Shown here: piece after piece, positions 33,951-41,682 of the stretch | Layout of the letters: each line of letters starts with the position of its first letter | How positions within the stretch are numbered: position 1 is the stretch's first letter | NCBI RefSeq assembly: GCF_000197735.1 | Contig: NC_014550.1 | Location: forward strand, 1,116,001 to 1,180,000 | Reading direction: 5' to 3' | Source of the DNA: Glutamicibacter arilaitensis Re117 | GTDB lineage: Bacteria > Actinomycetota > Actinomycetes > Actinomycetales > Micrococcaceae | DNA length: 64,000 bases | Made by a program: the position numbers and the translations under genes | The notes under the pieces: generated by a model | What the model was told of the DNA's origin: nothing | Databases searched by the model: none | What the model saw: the letters and a program-made list of their open reading frames with translations, nothing else

Positions 33951-34613
33951 CTACTTCTTGGCTGGCGGCATCAGGACGGTGTCCACCAGGTACACGGTAG
34001 CGTTGGCGGTCTGCACGCCACCGCAGATGACCGAAGCGCCATTGACCTCGAGGTCGTCGCCGCTGCCGGTGACTTCTACATCCTCGCCCTGGACGGTTGC
34101 ATGGGTTCCGGGAAGATCATCTGGTGCGATCTGGCCGGGAATCACATGGTAGGTCAGGATGCTGCTCAGGGTGTCCGCGTCCTTGGCCACAGCGGCCAGG
34201 TCATCCTTCGGGATTGCGGCGAATGCGTCATCAACCGGAGCGAAGACGGTGAATTCGTCGCCATTGAGGGTGTCGACCAGGTCAACGTCCGGGTTCAGCT
34301 TTCCGGAAACTGCGGAAGTCAGCGTGGTGAGCAACGGGTTGTTGGAAGCTGCAACGGCCACTGGATCCTTGGCCATGCCTGCTACCGAACCGTCACCGGT
34401 TGGCACTGCTTCGGCGTAGGCGGCGCAGCCGCTGCCCACGAGATTGCTTGCCGGATCCATTGCAGATTCGCTTGCCATCGGCGAGCTGCTTTCCGATGCG
34501 GAGGCGGTGGGTGATTCCATGGTTTCCGAACCGGTCGAGCAGGCGCTCAGTCCCATGGCGGCGACTGCGATGAGCCCGAATGCTCCAGCGACTTTGCTGT
34601 ATGTGCGCTTCAT
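33951..34613 (-). CDS. fasciclin-domain lipoprotein (MPT83/MPT70-like)
   Basis: 220 residues. Lipoprotein signal [24 protein letters not shown], a Ser/Glu-rich spacer, then one FAS1 domain with [22 protein letters not shown], the H-box-like [14 protein letters not shown] and the terminal [14 protein letters not shown]1 proteins mediate adhesion or small-molecule binding outside the cell. In M. tuberculosis the FAS1 proteins MPT70 and MPT83 are the main SigK targets, and here the gene lies next to sigK behind a SigK-type promoter, so SigK control is strongly suggested. Confidence 0.93.
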   Translation of the reverse strand: MKRTYSKVAGAFGLIAVAAMGLSACSTGSETMESPTASASESSSPMASESAMDPASNLVGSGCAAYAEAVPTGDGSVAGMAKDPVAVAASNNPLLTTLTSAVSGKLNPDVDLVDTLNGDEFTVFAPVDDAFAAIPKDDLAAVAKDADTLSSILTYHVIPGQIAPDDLPGTHATVQGEDVEVTGSGDDLEVNGASVICGGVQTANATVYLVDTVLMPPAKK

Positions 34614-34688
34614 GATTTTCTCCTTGCTTCGCCGCGACTGATGTCGTCGGTCCTTTTCCTGTCCGTGCGGATCAGGTTGTCAATGAGC

Positions 34689-34716
34689 ATTCGGGGCTGG
34701 ATGCTCCACGGATTGG
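34689..34716 (-). promoter_or_regulatory. SigK-type promoter candidate for the fasciclin gene
   Basis: On the minus strand, CCAATCC (34716-34710), 15 bp, then CCGAAT (34694-34689). The -10 element equals that of M. tuberculosis SigK promoters and the whole layout repeats at 32325-32352. The predicted leader is about 70 nt. Confidence 0.65.
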
Positions 34717-34913
34717 ATTCTTTTGAAAATATTCTTGCTTCCTGCCGAAAACCCGAGAAAACCGCAGGTACTGCTTGCTGGCGAACCGGGTCTCGGGCAC
34801 TTGAAGCCCGCATTCTGGGCGAAGGCCGGAGCGTTGCCGGCCGCTGGGAATGGGCAGCGAGTGGGATCTGCCACGCTTGTTCCAGCGGGCAGGCTAATTT
34901 CCGGTACAGCCCA

Positions 34914-34919
34914 TATACT
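34914..34919 (+). promoter_or_regulatory. -10 element of a probable leaderless truB transcript
   Basis: TATACT ends 7 bp before the GTG start of truB, which would place the first transcribed base at or next to the start codon. No well-spaced Shine-Dalgarno exists (the GGAAGG abuts the GTG), and no clear -35 was seen. Confidence 0.45.
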
Positions 34920-34926
34920 GGAAGGC

Positions 34927-35850
34927 GTGAGTAAAGCCGGGCAGAACACTGAAGAGCAGGCCTCAGGCCTCGTATTAGTCGACAAAGACCAGGGAATGAC
35001 GTCCCACGATGTGGTGGGCCGCATCCGCAGGCTTGCCGGGACCCGAAAAGTGGGCCACGCAGGTACCCTGGACCCGATGGCCACCGGCGTGCTGGTTATC
35101 GGCGTAAACAAGGCAACCCGGCTCCTTACCTACATCGTCGGACACGACAAGACCTACACCGCCACCATCCGTCTGGGACAGAACACCGTCACCGATGATG
35201 CCGAAGGCGAGATCATTTCCGAGCGCATTGCTGCTGCGGTCAGCGACGAAGACATCGAACGCGAAGTAGCAAAGCTGCGCGGCGACATCGAGCAGATCCC
35301 CAGCTCGGTCTCGGCGATCAAGGTAGATGGCAAGCGCTCGTACGCCCGCGTGCGCGCTGGCGAACAAGTGGAGCTCAAGGCCCGGCCGGTAACCATTTCG
35401 CGATTCGAGATCCATGAAGTGCGCCGCGAAAACGGCGGCAAGATCCTGGACGTGGATGTCACCGTTTCCTGCACGTCGGGAACCTACATCCGTGCACTGG
35501 CCCGCGATCTGGGCGAGGCGTTGAATGTTGGCGGACACCTCACCGCCCTGCGCCGTACCGAGGTCGGTCCGTACAAGATCGAACTCACCCGTACCTTGGA
35601 GCAGCTGGCCCAGGAATTCGAGATTCTCCCGATTGAAAAGGCCGCAGCTGCGCTGTTCCCCAACCGCACGGTCAGCGTCGATGAAGCAGTGGAGCTGTCC
35701 TTCGGCCGTACGATCCCTGCCTCGCACCTGAGCATGGATGTTGCTGAAGGCCAGACCGTTGCCGCTTTCGCTCCCAACGGCGTGCTGGTTGCCCTGTTGG
35801 AAGACAAGGGCGAGAAAGCGCGCACCGCCTTGGTCTTCACCGCCAAGTAA
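34927..35850 (+). CDS. truB: tRNA pseudouridine-55 synthase
   Basis: 307 residues from GTG 34927. Converts U55 of tRNA to pseudouridine. Signatures: GLVLVDKDQGMTSHDVVGRIRR, the catalytic loop KVGHAGTLDPMATGVLVIG with the nucleophilic Asp, KTYTATIRLG, and VSCTSGTYIRALARDLGEAL. The C-terminal PUA-like domain ends at VFTAK. Upstream in-frame sequence back to 34723 is not conserved in type. In relatives truB directly follows rbfA or a DHH phosphoesterase; here 6.4 kb of accessory genes lie between. Confidence 0.95.
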   Translation: MSKAGQNTEEQASGLVLVDKDQGMTSHDVVGRIRRLAGTRKVGHAGTLDPMATGVLVIGVNKATRLLTYIVGHDKTYTATIRLGQNTVTDDAEGEIISERIAAAVSDEDIEREVAKLRGDIEQIPSSVSAIKVDGKRSYARVRAGEQVELKARPVTISRFEIHEVRRENGGKILDVDVTVSCTSGTYIRALARDLGEALNVGGHLTALRRTEVGPYKIELTRTLEQLAQEFEILPIEKAAAALFPNRTVSVDEAVELSFGRTIPASHLSMDVAEGQTVAAFAPNGVLVALLEDKGEKARTALVFTAK

Positions 35851-35867
35851 TCCTGAAAGGACCTAGC

Positions 35868-36230
35868 TTGATTTCCTTGAATGGATTCTTCATCGCCGGT
35901 GCGGTGATCTGTGCGCTGGCACTGGTGGTGGCGGTTATCGCTACCGCCATTCGAAAGCACCCCGATGACTGGGCGCTCATCGGTGCGGCTGCCACCGAGC
36001 TTTTCCTGGTTGTCTATGGGATCTCGGCTGCCATCCGCCAAATTGGCGGTAATCAGGTCCAGGGCGATCCGGTGGAATTCTGGGGGTATCTGATCACGGC
36101 GTTGGTCATGCCGCCGGTGGCCTTCTTCTGGGCTATCAGCGAGAAGAGCCGCTGGTCCAACTCTGTGCTGGCCGCATCAGCCGCCGTCACCTTCGTAATG
36201 CTGTTCCGCATGGAACAGATCTGGCAGTAG
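35868..36230 (+). CDS. small integral membrane protein
   Basis: 120 residues from TTG 35868 (GAAAGGACC upstream). Four hydrophobic segments: about 5-27, 37-57, 71-89 and 96-113. No enzyme motif. It is 17 bp after truB and 11 bp before the next membrane-protein gene, so both probably belong to the truB-ribF transcript. I do not recognise the family; small membrane proteins of this type at the truB-ribF junction are common in Micrococcaceae-like genomes, as far as I recall. Confidence 0.75.
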   Translation: MISLNGFFIAGAVICALALVVAVIATAIRKHPDDWALIGAAATELFLVVYGISAAIRQIGGNQVQGDPVEFWGYLITALVMPPVAFFWAISEKSRWSNSVLAASAAVTFVMLFRMEQIWQ

Positions 36231-36240
36231 GAGTACTTTG

Positions 36241-36708
36241 ATGGGCGAGAAGCCACGCAACTCACGGATCATGCAGGCCGCGCAGAATCGGAACGCCGAT
36301 AAAGCTCCGAAACCGAGCCGGACCACTGGCCTGGGGCGAGTGATCATTGCCGTCTATGGCATCCTCGCGCTGGCCGCCACCGTGCGGGCGGTGTACCAGA
36401 TCATGAGCAAATTCGATGAGGCGCAGGTAGCCTACAGCTTGTCCCTGATTTCCGGATTGATCTATATCGTTGCCACGTTCTCACTGTCTTCAGCCAAGCG
36501 TGGCGCCTGGCTGGTCTCGCTGTACGCGGTGGGCATTGAATTGGTTGGCGTTATCGTGGTGGGCATCTTGTCGCTGACCCATCCCGAAGTTTTCGCGCAT
36601 CCATCGGTATGGAGCGGCTTTGGCGAGGGCTATGGATACATCCCACTAGTCTTGCCGATTGTTGGTTTGTGGTGGTTGTACCGTAACCGTAGTGAGCGTC
36701 ACGCTTAA
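36241..36708 (+). CDS. integral membrane protein
   Basis: 155 residues from ATG 36241, seven bases after AGGAG (TTG 36238 is also in frame). A basic, Asn/Arg-rich head of about 30 residues is followed by four hydrophobic helices (GRVIIAVYGILALAATVRAVY, SLSLISGLIYIVATFSL, WLVSLYAVGIELVGVIVVGIL, YIPLVLPIVGLWWLY). The tail is basic. Family not recognised; the layout resembles actinobacterial proteins of unknown function next to ribF. Confidence 0.75.
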   Translation: MGEKPRNSRIMQAAQNRNADKAPKPSRTTGLGRVIIAVYGILALAATVRAVYQIMSKFDEAQVAYSLSLISGLIYIVATFSLSSAKRGAWLVSLYAVGIELVGVIVVGILSLTHPEVFAHPSVWSGFGEGYGYIPLVLPIVGLWWLYRNRSERHA

Positions 36709-36771
36709 AGACGTGCAAGAATTACTTCGGTGGGTTTTCATTCACCACAAGAGTTTTGTGTAAGGAGCAAA

Positions 36772-37725
36772 GTGCACTATTGGAAGGGCTTGGATGCCGT
36801 CCCCGCGGATATGGCTCCCACTGTCGTGACCATTGGCAACTTTGATGGCGTCCACCTTGGGCACTGCGAAGTGCTGGACGCAGCTGTCACGCAGGCCAAA
36901 GCACGCTCTGCTCAATCAGTGGCGATCACTTTTGACCCGCATCCGGCCTTAGTGCACCGTCCCGACGATGCTCCCGAACTGATCATGGGCATCGCAGATC
37001 GCGTCGATACCTTGGCCAGCGTTGGCTTGGATGCCACGCTGATGATCCACTACACGCTGGAATTCGCTGATCAAAGCGCTGAAGATTTCGTGCGCTCGAT
37101 CATTGTGGAAAAGCTCAATGCCGTAGCCGTAGTTGTCGGACACGATGTGCGCTTTGGACATGGCAATTCCGGGGACTTCAGCTACATGCAGGAGCTGGGA
37201 ACCAAATACGGTTTCGACGTAATTGGCGTGGAAGACGTGGGGGACAAGCGCCGCTTGTCTTCGACCTGGGTTCGCGAAGAACTGGCAGCCGGCAATGTCG
37301 AAGCCGCCGCCGCGATCCTTGGCCGCCCGCACCGCATGCGCGGGGAAGTAGTGCATGGGCATGCCCGGGGTCGCGAGCTTGGATTCCCTACTGCGAATCT
37401 TGATCCCGAAGCCACAGGCATTATCCCTGCTGATGGCGTGTACGCCGGTTGGGTCATCGACGAGGCCGAAGTGCGGTGGCCAGCGGCAATTTCCGTGGGC
37501 TCAAACCCGACCTTTGAAGGAGTGAAGCGTGTGGTTGAAGCCCATGTGATTGATCGCCCGGAAGAAGGCGTGGAAGACTTCGACCTATACGGGCAGCAGA
37601 TTGTTGTGGAGTTCATTTCCCATTTGCGTCCCATGGTGGCTTACCGGGGCATCGAAGCCTTGATTGAACAGATGACTGAGGACGTTGACCAGGCACGCGC
37701 GGTCTTAGCTACCGAACGCCACTGA
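36772..37725 (+). CDS. ribF: bifunctional riboflavin kinase / FAD synthetase
   Basis: 317 residues from GTG 36772 with AAGGAG seven bases upstream. The N-terminal adenylyltransferase domain has VVTIGNFDGVHLGHCEVLDAAV (HxGH-like nucleotide motif) and STWVREELAAGN; the C-terminal riboflavin kinase domain has GEVVHGHARGRELGFPTANLDP, ADGVYAGWV and SVGSNPTF. It makes FMN and then FAD in the cytoplasm, which the several flavoenzymes of this window need. No FMN riboswitch was seen upstream. Confidence 0.96.
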   Translation: MHYWKGLDAVPADMAPTVVTIGNFDGVHLGHCEVLDAAVTQAKARSAQSVAITFDPHPALVHRPDDAPELIMGIADRVDTLASVGLDATLMIHYTLEFADQSAEDFVRSIIVEKLNAVAVVVGHDVRFGHGNSGDFSYMQELGTKYGFDVIGVEDVGDKRRLSSTWVREELAAGNVEAAAAILGRPHRMRGEVVHGHARGRELGFPTANLDPEATGIIPADGVYAGWVIDEAEVRWPAAISVGSNPTFEGVKRVVEAHVIDRPEEGVEDFDLYGQQIVVEFISHLRPMVAYRGIEALIEQMTEDVDQARAVLATERH

Positions 37726-37729
37726 ATTC

Positions 37730-38515
37730 ATGGCTGAAATACCTTCGTTGCCGCAGCGGGCTTTCGTGGTGGGCGCGCAGCGCCGCACTGAACTAGCTTC
37801 TGCGTTCCAAACAGATGCCGAAAGCTACGATAAGATCCGGCCTTCCTATCCGCAGGAATCCTTGGACTTCACGTTGCAGCACCAGCCGTCCACGGCGATT
37901 GATATCGGTTGCGGTTCGGGGATTTTCACCGAACAACTGGTCAGCGAGGGGCTGGAGGTCAGGGCTGTAGATCCATCGGCAGAAATGCTCTCGGTGCTTT
38001 CCCAGCGACTGCCTCAAATCCAGATCACTTGTGCTCCGGGCGAGGACACCGGGCTGGCTAGCGACAGCGCGGATCTGGTGACCTATGCGCAGGCTTGGCA
38101 TTGGGTGGACCACCCGAAAGCCAGCGCTGAGGCCGCCCGCTTGCTTCACGATGGCGGCTGGCTGACCCTGTTGTGGAACCAGCTGGATGTTTCCATTCCG
38201 TGGGTGCACCGTCTGGCTCGCATCATGCATGCAGGGGATGTGCACCGGCCAGAGCTGGAACCACCGCTGGGTGCGCAGTTCCAGAAACCGGAACATGGCA
38301 TCTGGCACTGGTCCATGCCGCTGGAATTCCAAGAAATTATTGAACTGACCAAGTCCCGCAGCTACTACCGCAGGTCGTCGGAGGCTACCCGCGCCAAAGT
38401 GGAAGCAAATTTGGATTGGTATTGGCACGAGCATCTGGGACATGAGCAAGGTGAAAAGGTGCAGGTGCCGTATCTCACCCATGCCTGGAGGTCCCGCCGG
38501 CGCACACGTCGGTGA
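37730..38515 (+). CDS. class I SAM-dependent methyltransferase
   Basis: 261 residues, 4 bp after ribF. Motif I TAIDIGCGSGIFTEQL, acidic residue at the end of strand 2 in VRAVDPSAEML, motif region SADLVTYAQAWHWVDHP, typical of UbiE/COQ5-like type-11 methyltransferases. The C-terminal part is rich in Trp and Tyr and ends LTHAWRSRRR. The acceptor is unknown: this subgroup is found in many Actinobacteria with no fixed pathway. It may be cotranscribed with ribF. Confidence 0.87.
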   Translation: MAEIPSLPQRAFVVGAQRRTELASAFQTDAESYDKIRPSYPQESLDFTLQHQPSTAIDIGCGSGIFTEQLVSEGLEVRAVDPSAEMLSVLSQRLPQIQITCAPGEDTGLASDSADLVTYAQAWHWVDHPKASAEAARLLHDGGWLTLLWNQLDVSIPWVHRLARIMHAGDVHRPELEPPLGAQFQKPEHGIWHWSMPLEFQEIIELTKSRSYYRRSSEATRAKVEANLDWYWHEHLGHEQGEKVQVPYLTHAWRSRRRTRR

Positions 38516-38584
38516 TATGATTGACGATGGTTCTCGCTGCAGTCCGCGGTTGCGAGTTTCCACCGCGAACGTTTTGGCGTTCGC
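38516..38584 (+). promoter_or_regulatory. rpsO promoter and leader with alternative hairpins
   Basis: An extended -10 (TG-A-TATGAT, 38513-38521) is followed by two overlapping hairpins: CGCGGT (38545-38550) with ACCGCG (38562-38567), and GCGAACG (38565-38571) with CGTTCGC (38578-38584). They share bases and cannot form together fully. S15 is known to repress its own translation through leader structures in several bacteria, so this may be its control site. Confidence 0.4.
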
Positions 38585-38622
38585 ACTGACTTATGAACGC
38601 GGTCCAACTCTAGGAGTTTGTT

Positions 38623-38892
38623 ATGGCATTGGATGCCACTATCAAGAACGAAATCATCAAGGCTTACGCTACCCACGAGGGTGACACCGGTTCGCCTGAG
38701 GTTCAGATTGCCGTCATGTCCCGCCGTATTTCGGACCTGACCGAGCACCTGAAGATGCACAAGCATGATCACCACACCCGCCGTGGCCTGATGGCTCTGG
38801 TTGGTCGTCGTCGTCGTATGCTCGGCTACCTGAAGAACACCGACATCGAGCGTTACCGTTCGCTGATCGAGCGTCTGGGCCTGCGCAAGTAG
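38623..38892 (+). CDS. rpsO: 30S ribosomal protein S15
   Basis: 89 residues, full length. Begins [31 protein letters not shown] and contains the rRNA-binding helices [31 protein letters not shown] and the terminal [18 protein letters not shown] precedes the ATG. pnp (polynucleotide phosphorylase) normally follows rpsO, but here a strong terminator and accessory genes come next. Confidence 0.97.
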   Translation: MALDATIKNEIIKAYATHEGDTGSPEVQIAVMSRRISDLTEHLKMHKHDHHTRRGLMALVGRRRRMLGYLKNTDIERYRSLIERLGLRK

Positions 38893-38910
38893 TCCTCTGC
38901 TTCAGAGCAA

Positions 38911-38950
38911 GAAAAATCCCCGTCTCCGCTTCAGGAGACGGGGATTTTTC
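38911..38950 (+). terminator. intrinsic terminator of rpsO
   Basis: A 17-bp perfect stem with A-rich left and T-rich right ends (GAAAAATCCCCG ... CGGGGATTTTTC) and a 6-nt loop, 19 bp after the stop. It can act in both directions. Confidence 0.9.
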
Positions 38951-39039
38951 TTAACCTCCAGGCCGTGGGACCGCGTCATCGGCTCCTGAGTCGTCGGCAC
39001 GAATCTCGAATAATGATCTCCAAAACAGCATTCGCATAG

Positions 39040-39414
39040 ATCTCTGCACCCCAGATACGGCATTGCCGGCAGGAAAAAGACGGAGTTGGCTTCCGAAAGG
39101 GCCCTGAAGCTACTCGAAAGGTTAACACCGCAATTTATTACCTGGCTGTCGGTGCTGCCTTTGTTATCGGAGGAGCCCTCGTTCTCGTAGCCGGTAGGGC
39201 TATCTCCAAGACCATCAAGGAGAACAGCAAGAAGAGCAAGCCGAAGAAGCGCGACTGCTACCTGGCAACGTGCAAGGGCAATATGATCTTCATCAGCGCC
39301 AAGTGCCTGACCAAAATCAAGAATGTCACCCGCGGCAAGAAGGGGTGCAGGTGGCGCTACCACCCGAACAAGCGGAACACTAGCGTTCATCTCTTCTACG
39401 GAATCTCGACCTAA
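39040..39414 (+). pseudogene. start-less C-terminal fragment, basic and Cys-rich; possible orphan toxin module
   Basis: The frame opens after TAG 39037 and runs 124 codons to TAA 39412 without any ATG, GTG or TTG before the hydrophobic segment, so it looks like the 3' end of a longer gene. The product has one hydrophobic stretch (AIYYLAVGAAFVIGGALVLVAG), a Lys-rich hinge (TIKENSKKSKPKKRD) and a compact basic C-terminus with four Cys (DCYLATCKG, AKCLTKI, KKGCRWRY). The next gene, 73 bp on, codes for an acidic protein. Orphan toxin C-termini with their immunity genes have just this look. I do not recognise a toxin family; it could instead be any truncated membrane protein. Confidence 0.45.
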
Positions 39415-39487
39415 GAAATAACCTGCACGAAGCACTGGTGTCACCAGCTACTGTTGGCGGCACTAATCGTGTTTCAATTGTGAAACT

Positions 39488-40045
39488 ATGACTGACTACC
39501 AAGAACTCCTGCAAGCCACTCGTGCGCACTACGGGGTTTGTGCTGCTCCACGCGTGTCGGAAGCTGCAGCACTTCTCACCTCGTTGGGTGGCAAGACCTT
39601 CGACTACTCCAGGTTCGCCGGCAACCTCATCGATGAATACGTAGACTCGGCACGTGTAGTTGCAGCCTACGATATTTCCGACCCAGAGCTCCTTGCTTCC
39701 CGGTCATTGCCGGTTGAACGCGAAATGATGGAATGGCCTCCCGAAGAAGATGAAGACATCTACGACGTTGTGTTCACTAAGGATGAAGAGTTGTGGAACG
39801 TCATTCAGGACGAGCTCGGTGGGATGAGGCGAGCAATTGTCTTGCTTGAGCATGCTGAAGGGGATGCAGGCGCTGTAGGCAACTTCCGTGTAGCTGGATT
39901 CGCACAGTGGCTAAGGGAGACGCTCTGGGCTGCTACCGGTGTCGTTCCGCGAGATCCAGGCTGGCCGGATGAGAGCGCCACTCTGTATGAGAAGGCTTTT
40001 GCGATGCATGGACGGCCAGGTTGCGAACCAGACCCAATCGATTGA
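39488..40045 (+). CDS. acidic hypothetical protein, possible immunity protein
   Basis: 185 residues, strongly acidic in the middle (VEREMMEWPPEEDEDIYD), soluble, no signal or membrane helix. No family recognised. It follows the start-less basic fragment and its stop overlaps the TTG of the next gene (TTGA), so the two are coupled. Size, charge and position fit an immunity protein for the fragment upstream, but this is inference from context. The Shine-Dalgarno is weak. Confidence 0.6.
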   Translation: MTDYQELLQATRAHYGVCAAPRVSEAAALLTSLGGKTFDYSRFAGNLIDEYVDSARVVAAYDISDPELLASRSLPVEREMMEWPPEEDEDIYDVVFTKDEELWNVIQDELGGMRRAIVLLEHAEGDAGAVGNFRVAGFAQWLRETLWAATGVVPRDPGWPDESATLYEKAFAMHGRPGCEPDPID

Positions 40046-40650
40046 CGAGCATTATCGGGCTCATACGGGACACCTGCCAAGCTGCTCGCATCACCAGTCT
40101 TGCCTTCGGTAAGGGCACAGCTAGTGCCGCATTTATTTTCCTTGCGCAGCTGCTTTCGCTGGTGTCCGCCGGGAGCCGTCATATACACCTGACCAGTAAC
40201 AGGTTGGGCGTTTTCGTGCTGCTGCGCAACAGACCGGTGCCGGCTCTGCTCCGATTGTGCTTGTTCCTCGTAGCATTATGCGTTCCAGCTTTGCTGGCTC
40301 TAGCCGTTCGTTTCTTGCAGGTTGGAAGTGCCTGGGTTCAAATTGCCGGATTCGGCATCAGCGCTTTGCTGATGATCTGGTTGGCTGCCGGCATGGCAAC
40401 CATGGCGCGTCAAGGAGAAGTAGCTCTGGGCATCCGTGGTCTACCTGTAGGGGAGCTCTACATTCTCTCTTCGCTTGCTCAAATACCAGGTTCAACCTCC
40501 GGAGTGTTAGCCGATCTTCGCTCAGCCATTTCGGTCTTGCCGTCTAAGTCCGTGGTGGCAGCCATAGCTGCGGATGAAACCATGGCGATGCGATACGAAA
40601 AACTGGGGTTCACACGAGGAAGCGGACTGCAGGTCTTCGTTCAGCGGTAG
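40042..40650 (+). CDS. membrane protein with GNAT-like C-terminus
   Basis: 202 residues from TTG 40042, overlapping the stop of the upstream gene. Three hydrophobic helices (ASAAFIFLAQLLSLVSAG, LLRLCLFLVALCVPALLALAV, VQIAGFGISALLMIWLAAGMA) are followed by a soluble part that ends AIAADETMAMRYEKLGF, the usual last motif of GNAT acetyltransferases (xYExLGF). The family is not one I can name. Its coupling to the acidic gene suggests a shared role, perhaps in the same conflict or surface system. Confidence 0.6.
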   Translation: MTSIIGLIRDTCQAARITSLAFGKGTASAAFIFLAQLLSLVSAGSRHIHLTSNRLGVFVLLRNRPVPALLRLCLFLVALCVPALLALAVRFLQVGSAWVQIAGFGISALLMIWLAAGMATMARQGEVALGIRGLPVGELYILSSLAQIPGSTSGVLADLRSAISVLPSKSVVAAIAADETMAMRYEKLGFTRGSGLQVFVQR

Positions 40651-40754
40651 CCCGCTTCCATACCTCCCGGTTCAGCCTTCCAGATGGCTGGGCTCAAATC
40701 TGCTTGTACCTTGATGCGCCCGGTCAGTATTGCTTCAGCTACGGGATGCGTCAT
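40641..40754 (-). other. short open frame, possible gene tail
   Basis: A minus-strand frame reads MTHPVAEAILTGRIKVQADL ... to a stop at 40643-40641; the frame is open upstream to the terminator stem. It has normal protein composition but no Shine-Dalgarno. It may be the 3' remnant of a lost gene or chance. Confidence 0.25.
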
Positions 40755-40776
40755 ATCAAGGCCAGTGGAAGTTAAA

Positions 40777-40814
40777 AACTCTTGGATCCGCGAAATTACG
40801 CGGATCCAAGAGTT
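40777..40814. terminator. bidirectional terminator
   Basis: AACTCTTGGATCCGCG pairs perfectly with its complement around AAATTA; A and T runs flank both sides. It separates the plus-strand membrane gene from the minus-strand PfpI-like gene. Confidence 0.8.
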
Positions 40815-40848
40815 CTTTATGAATCTTCAGGCTGCATTACATTTTTGC

Positions 40849-41577
40849 TTATTCGGCTCCGTCTTGAGCGGCTGCTTCGGCTTCAGCGGCCTTCTCTTGG
40901 TGGATCACTTCGGCCAAGAGCTTTTCCATTTCCTTGGCGACACCGGCCGCGGAGGCCGGGTTCTGTCCGGTGACCAGGCGTTCGGAGACTTGGACATTCT
41001 CTTCGAAGTTATCGGCGGCAATATGCGTGGCGCCTTGCTCGGTGAGCTTGTCGGCCAAGAAGAACGGAATGATCTTGTCCTTGCCTACGGCGACCTCTTC
41101 ATCGTTGGTGAATGCCGCAACGGTTTTGCCACTCAAGAGCTTCAAACCATGATGCAGTTCGACATCAAGCAGACCGGCCGGGCCGTGGCAGACCGCACCG
41201 ACAACGCCGCCCTTGTTGTAGATGGCGCCGACCAGCTTTTGCAGTCCTTCATTGTCCGGGAAGTCCCACATGGTGCCGTGGCCTCCAACGAGATACACCG
41301 CGTCATACTGTTCGGGATCGACGACTCCCACCCGGGCGGTGTTGTACAGGCCGGCTCGGGTCGTTTCGTCTTGGGTGAATTGCACCTGGATCGGGTCATC
41401 CTGATCCACGGTGTCGCGTGGCGGCTGGCCACCCTTGATTGATGCGAAGTCGACGAAGTGACCGGAATCCCGGAACACCTTCCAAGGATGGGCGGCTTCT
41501 GCGACGTTGTATCCGGTGGGCTCCTTGTCCTCACCGATTTCGGAAACGCTGGTCAGGACCATGAGGATTTTCTTCAA
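40849..41577 (-). CDS. DJ-1/PfpI family protein (Hsp31-like)
   Basis: 242 residues from TTG 41577, which follows AAAGGAG by six bases; ATG 41595 lies inside that Shine-Dalgarno, so the TTG is preferred. The Rossmann-like fold has the nucleophile elbow GAVCHGPAGLL (Cys130-His131), with KKILMVLTSV at the start, the EEVAVGKDKIIPFFLAD helix and the ERLVTGQNPASA end. These features match the Hsp31/glyoxalase III group: glutathione-independent glyoxalase, holdase chaperone or protein deglycase. The last 20 residues are an Ala/Glu-rich extension. Confidence 0.9.
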   Translation of the reverse strand: MKKILMVLTSVSEIGEDKEPTGYNVAEAAHPWKVFRDSGHFVDFASIKGGQPPRDTVDQDDPIQVQFTQDETTRAGLYNTARVGVVDPEQYDAVYLVGGHGTMWDFPDNEGLQKLVGAIYNKGGVVGAVCHGPAGLLDVELHHGLKLLSGKTVAAFTNDEEVAVGKDKIIPFFLADKLTEQGATHIAADNFEENVQVSERLVTGQNPASAAGVAKEMEKLLAEVIHQEKAAEAEAAAQDGAE

Positions 41578-41682
41578 GGCGTGCTCCTTTCGCATTCGTA
41601 CCTCCACCCTTGTACAAAGGGCGGGCCGTTGCAAGGGTTGCACGCCAGTTCCCAGAATTCCTTATCGAAGTCCCAGCGTGTG

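Noticed and set aside
36709..36771. Possible FMN riboswitch before ribF
   Set aside because: The gap is too short and lacks the conserved AGGGTGAAATTCCC-type core elements.
38902..39444. 180-codon minus-strand frame after rpsO
   Set aside because: It reads through the rpsO terminator stem, and the plus strand in this stretch has the more protein-like, basic Cys-rich frame.
40316..40350. GGTTCAAAT-like stretch, possible tRNA T-loop
   Set aside because: No acceptor, D- or anticodon arms around it; it lies inside a coding frame.
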